A stretch of 8,342 nt of DNA from Candidatus Aerophobota bacterium (lineage in GTDB: Bacteria > Aerophobota > Aerophobia > Aerophobales > AE-B3A). Position numbers and translations under genes: made by a program. Where the stretch lies: contig JAUWXE010000043.1 in the NCBI GenBank assembly GCA_030616535.1, positions 1-8,342 of the forward strand, in the 5' to 3' direction. Positions 6,201-8,342 of the stretch are shown one piece after another. Numbering within the stretch: the first letter of the stretch is position 1; every line of letters starts with the position of its first letter. The notes under the pieces were generated by a model. That model searched no databases. It was not told where the DNA came from and saw only the letters and a list, made by a program, of their open reading frames with translations.

Positions 6201-7730
6201 CTACACCCTGTGAGCTGATAAATCCCTGATCTGGTGATTTAGCTCTCTTAAAGTGGGATAAATATCTTTGTAAATAGCGAATTTTTCTTCATATATTTTA
6301 GCCTTTTCTTTTTGGGGAGAGAAGGATTCTTTTTTCTTTACTACAGTTTCTACTGCTTCTTGAATAGAGCTGTACTCTTCCACCCCCACCCCTGCAAGAA
6401 TAGCCGCTCCCAGACAGGCGGCTTCCGATACTTTCAAAGAAACCAGGGGTTTATTATAAATGTCAGCTTTTAATTGAAGCCATTTTTCTGACTTTGCTCC
6501 CCCTCCTATAGCTCTGAGCTCCCGCACCGGGATTCCTGCTTCCTCCAAAAGAACTAAATTATGCTTCATCTCGAAAGCGACACCTTCTAAGATAGCTTTA
6601 ATTAGATCCCCCTTGGAGGTGTTTAAAGTTAAGCCCATAATAGCTCCAGCCGAATTAGGATCCATATAAGGCGTTCCGGTAGTTGTAAAGTGGGGAAGAA
6701 GATAAAGAGGCGAGGGGTCTTCGGTGGCCTTATCGATGAGGATAGAATAGACATTCTCTCCCTTTTTTTCTGCCTCTTTTTTTTCCTCGCCTCCCAGAGT
6801 ATCTCTAAACCAGCGAAGGAGGCAGCCTCCCGTAAAGTTAAAGGCTAAGCTAATGTAAAATTTAGAAACAGTATGAGGATAACAGGCAAAGTTGTTCTCC
6901 AGCATCTTTTGGTCAAGATGAGGCTGCTTAAAAACTGTGGCGATGCAGTCCACTGTGCCGGTAGCCTCCATGGCTAATTCTTCCTTTTTTACTCCGGCTC
7001 CCAATGCCCCGCAAGGCTGATCATGTCCTCCGGTAACTACAGAAACTCCTGAAGGGAGCAAAAGGCGAGCACACATTTTTGAAGGTATTTTACCAACTTC
7101 GGTTCCGGAAGGGACAACCTCAGGTAGCAAAGATTCGTCTACTCTGGCTAAGGAGAGAATCTTGCCGGACCATCTTTTCTTAACAATGTCGAAAGCCATC
7201 GTCCGAGCGGCCAGTGAATAGTCGATAGTGGGAGGTAGACCAAGTCTTTGAATTACAAAGTCTTCGTAACAGAGAAATTTCCAGGTACGCCGATAAATGT
7301 CGGGATGATACTTTTTGAGCCACATAATTCTATTTATAGAAAACATAGAGTGAAGAGGCATGCCAGTGATTTCCATTATCTTCTTTGACCCTAGCTTAAA
7401 ATCCCACCACCTGGTGAATTCCTCCCCCCGAATGTCAAAGCTAATAGCTGTATTAGCCAGGGGTCTTCCGGCTCTGTCTACAGGAGCGAAAGCCTCTCCC
7501 TGGGTGGAGATAGAGAGAGCCTTTATAGGATCGGCTTTAACTTGGCTGGCTACTTCCTGGATACTTTCCTCTATCTTTGTCCAGACTTGGTTTGCATCAA
7601 GTTCGGCCCAGCCAGACTGCGGATGAAGAAGAGGATACTCCCTATAAGCACTGGAAAGAACATTTCCTTCAAGATCAAATACTATGGCTTTACACCCGGT
7701 GGTTCCCACATCCAGGCCCAAAAGACTCAT
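6201..7730 (-). CDS. FGGY-family carbohydrate kinase, xylulokinase-like, substrate unknown
   Basis: A 509-residue sugar kinase with both FGGY domains. The N-terminal phosphate loop is LGLDVGTTGCKA (residues 4-15). The sugar-binding catalytic Asp is D237 in GGHDQPCGALGAG. The C-terminal nucleotide-binding loop is GGGAKS (409-414), followed by WLQLKADIYNKPL and GAAILAGVG. Members phosphorylate a sugar or polyol such as xylulose, gluconate, glycerol, ribulose or fuculose. The HDQPCGA segment differs from the GGDNAAGA form of classical xylulokinase, so I leave the substrate open. ATG 7730 is preceded by AAAGGAG (7738-7744) at 7 nt. It is the first gene of the minus-strand operon, divergent from a ROK-family repressor, which fits a sugar-responsive catabolic gene. 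Confidence 0.9.
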   Translation of the reverse strand: MSLLGLDVGTTGCKAIVFDLEGNVLSSAYREYPLLHPQSGWAELDANQVWTKIEESIQEVASQVKADPIKALSISTQGEAFAPVDRAGRPLANTAISFDIRGEEFTRWWDFKLGSKKIMEITGMPLHSMFSINRIMWLKKYHPDIYRRTWKFLCYEDFVIQRLGLPPTIDYSLAARTMAFDIVKKRWSGKILSLARVDESLLPEVVPSGTEVGKIPSKMCARLLLPSGVSVVTGGHDQPCGALGAGVKKEELAMEATGTVDCIATVFKQPHLDQKMLENNFACYPHTVSKFYISLAFNFTGGCLLRWFRDTLGGEEKKEAEKKGENVYSILIDKATEDPSPLYLLPHFTTTGTPYMDPNSAGAIMGLTLNTSKGDLIKAILEGVAFEMKHNLVLLEEAGIPVRELRAIGGGAKSEKWLQLKADIYNKPLVSLKVSEAACLGAAILAGVGVEEYSSIQEAVETVVKKKESFSPQKEKAKIYEEKFAIYKDIYPTLRELNHQIRDLSAHRV

Positions 7731-7773
7731 TCTAGCTCTCCTTTATCGCGTCTGCCGCAGTCAATCTTCATCC

Positions 7774-7801
7774 ATCCTATCAATTTCTTAAGGGCTGTCA
7801 A
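7774..7801 (-). promoter_or_regulatory. Candidate sigma-70 promoter for the sugar kinase operon
   Basis: On the minus strand, a perfect TTGACA (7801-7796) is followed after 16 bp by TAGGAT (7779-7774), a 4/6 match to TATAAT. The transcript would begin near 7767 and give a leader of about 37 nt before the kinase ATG at 7730. The -35 box is part of the inverted repeat nest at 7795-7838, as expected for a repressed promoter. Confidence 0.55.
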
Positions 7802-7838
7802 ATCCTCTGACAGATCAGGATTTGCTGTCAATCCTGAT
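7795..7838. promoter_or_regulatory. Nested inverted repeats, candidate operator over the kinase promoter
   Basis: Three interlocked exact inverted pairs fit in 44 bp: CTGTCA (7795-7800) with TGACAG (7808-7813); CAAATCCT (7799-7806) with AGGATTTG (7817-7824); ATCAGGATT (7814-7822) with AATCCTGAT (7830-7838). The motif CTGTCA plus ATCCT also appears twice directly, 30 bp apart (7795 and 7825). The array covers the -35 box of the candidate kinase promoter, so a DNA operator is the best reading. If transcribed, the pairs would be mutually exclusive hairpins. Confidence 0.55.
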
Positions 7839-7866
7839 TTTGCTGGTTCGTTTTCAATTCGAGCCC

Positions 7867-7895
7867 AACTTTCAGTTTTTCTGCGAAAGTTTTTT
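7867..7895 (+). terminator. Possible weak terminator-like hairpin with T-run
   Basis: AACTTTC (7867-7873) and GAAAGTT (7885-7891) form an exact 7-bp inverted repeat, overlapping a T6 run at 7890-7895. The shape is that of a rho-independent terminator on the plus strand, but the stem is AT-rich and no plus-strand gene lies upstream. It may insulate the repressor promoter, or be chance or a protein-binding site. Confidence 0.25.
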
Positions 7896-7905
7896 AGGGG
7901 GGGGC

Positions 7906-7933
7906 TTGACGGTTGAGAAAATATATTTATAAT
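7906..7933 (+). promoter_or_regulatory. Sigma-70 promoter of the ROK-family regulator
   Basis: TTGACG at 7906-7911 (5/6 match) and a perfect TATAAT at 7928-7933 are separated by 16 bp in an AT-rich spacer. The predicted start near 7940 gives an approximately 44-nt leader before the ATG at 7984. A G8 tract (7897-7904) lies one base upstream of the -35 box. Confidence 0.75.
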
Positions 7934-7937
7934 AAAA

Positions 7938-7962
7938 TTAGTTAGAAAGCTTTCCTAAGCAA
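7938..7962. promoter_or_regulatory. Palindromic candidate operator at the regulator's transcription start
   Basis: The core TTAGAAAGCTTTCCTAA (7942-7958) is a near-perfect palindrome around AAAGCTTT with one extra base on the right. It extends outward as TTAGTTAG on the left against CTAAGCAA on the right. TTAG...CTAA ends resemble operators of ROK-family XylR repressors. The site covers the predicted +1, which suggests autorepression. Confidence 0.55.
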
Positions 7963-7983
7963 GTCAAACTTAAGAGGTTATAG

Positions 7984-8342
7984 ATGCTATCTAAGTCGTC
8001 AGGAAAACCCACCTTGATCCGGGATATAAACAGGTCAATGATTTTAGAAAATATAGAGAAGGAAGGTCCTATCTCACGGGCAGACATTTCCCGGCTAACC
8101 AAAATAAGCTCGCCCACCGTTTCCTTGGTTATAGAGCATTTTTTAAAGAAAGGAATAGTTAAAGAGAAGGGAATCGGCGAATCTTCCGGTGGAAGAAAAC
8201 CCACCTTAATTGAGCTCAATCCTAATGGTGGATTTGTCATAGGTGTTGATCTGGGTGGCACCAATATGAAATTGGTTCTGATGAACCTGGGTGGTAAAAT
8301 TGTCAAAAAAGTGAAGGGCCCGACCATCAATTCGAGTTCAAA
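7984..8342 (+). CDS. ROK-family transcriptional repressor (NagC/XylR type), 3' end outside window
   Basis: The frame stays open from ATG 7984 to the window edge (119 codons). An in-frame TAG directly precedes the ATG, and AAGAGG (7972-7977) sits 6 nt before it, so the start is secure. Residues 12-55 form a winged helix-turn-helix typical of ROK repressors: IRDINRSMIL, then GPISRADISRLTKISSPTVS, where residues 30-50 hold the DNA-reading helix. GIGESSGGRKP (63-73) is the hallmark linker between the DNA-binding and ROK domains. The ROK kinase-like domain starts with IGVDLGGTN (86-94). Such proteins usually repress sugar genes and release DNA on binding a sugar or sugar phosphate. Divergence from an FGGY kinase suggests this kinase operon as target, with autoregulation at 7938-7962. 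The effector and whether the remaining domain keeps kinase residues cannot be seen. Confidence 0.92.
   Translation, partial: MLSKSSGKPTLIRDINRSMILENIEKEGPISRADISRLTKISSPTVSLVIEHFLKKGIVKEKGIGESSGGRKPTLIELNPNGGFVIGVDLGGTNMKLVLMNLGGKIVKKVKGPTINSSS

Noticed and set aside
7360..7916. Plus-strand ORFs of 88 and 124 codons over the kinase start
   Set aside because: They overlap the FGGY kinase 5' end in antisense, lack motifs and ribosome sites, and cross the regulatory region.
7938..8330. 130-codon minus-strand ORF over the ROK gene
   Set aside because: The plus-strand frame from 7984 encodes a clear ROK repressor; the antisense frame is its shadow and would overlap the promoter-proximal operator.

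Overview
This window looks like chromosomal DNA from an anaerobic or hyper-anaerobic bacterium of moderate to low GC. Pyruvate:ferredoxin oxidoreductase (POR) subunits point to anaerobic pyruvate metabolism. Shine-Dalgarno sites, sigma-70-like promoters, a ROK-family repressor and a GatA amidotransferase subunit point to Bacteria. The mix of gene types, including a thymidylate synthase unlike the classical E. coli form, would suit an uncultivated lineage, but I cannot assign a phylum from this stretch alone.

Left part (1-2763, plus strand): the 3' end of porA is followed after 16 nt by porB. PorB is interrupted by a 366-residue intein (1141-2238). It sits exactly between the Asn and Thr of the YMN/TG segment, which closes the thiamine pyrophosphate (TPP) binding motif, so the unspliced protein should be catalytically dead. 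All splicing blocks and both LAGLIDADG endonuclease blocks are visible. The intein is clearly more AT-rich than the exteins. This is the most remarkable object in the window.

Boundary (2764-2911): porAB converges with a minus-strand gene cluster. The gap holds a GC-rich patch with no identified function, then two inverted arrays of a 7-bp repeat (consensus NGTGAAT) that can fold into a long hairpin. One array runs into the 3' end of the epimerase gene and supplies its stop codon.

Middle (2912-7730, minus strand): in transcription order, an FGGY-family sugar kinase, gatA (glutamyl/aspartyl-tRNA amidotransferase subunit A, TTG start), a ThyA-family thymidylate synthase and a GalE-like NAD-dependent sugar-nucleotide epimerase. 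Gaps are 21 nt, 17 nt and a 4-nt ATGA overlap, so this reads as one operon of functionally mixed genes.

Right end (7731-8342): a 253-bp divergent regulatory region separates the kinase from a plus-strand ROK-family transcriptional repressor that runs off the window. I see a candidate kinase promoter whose -35 box lies in a nest of inverted repeats. There is also a strong regulator promoter (TTGACG, 16 bp, TATAAT) followed by an operator-like palindrome at the expected transcription start. The simplest model is a ROK repressor controlling itself and the adjacent sugar-kinase operon in response to a sugar.
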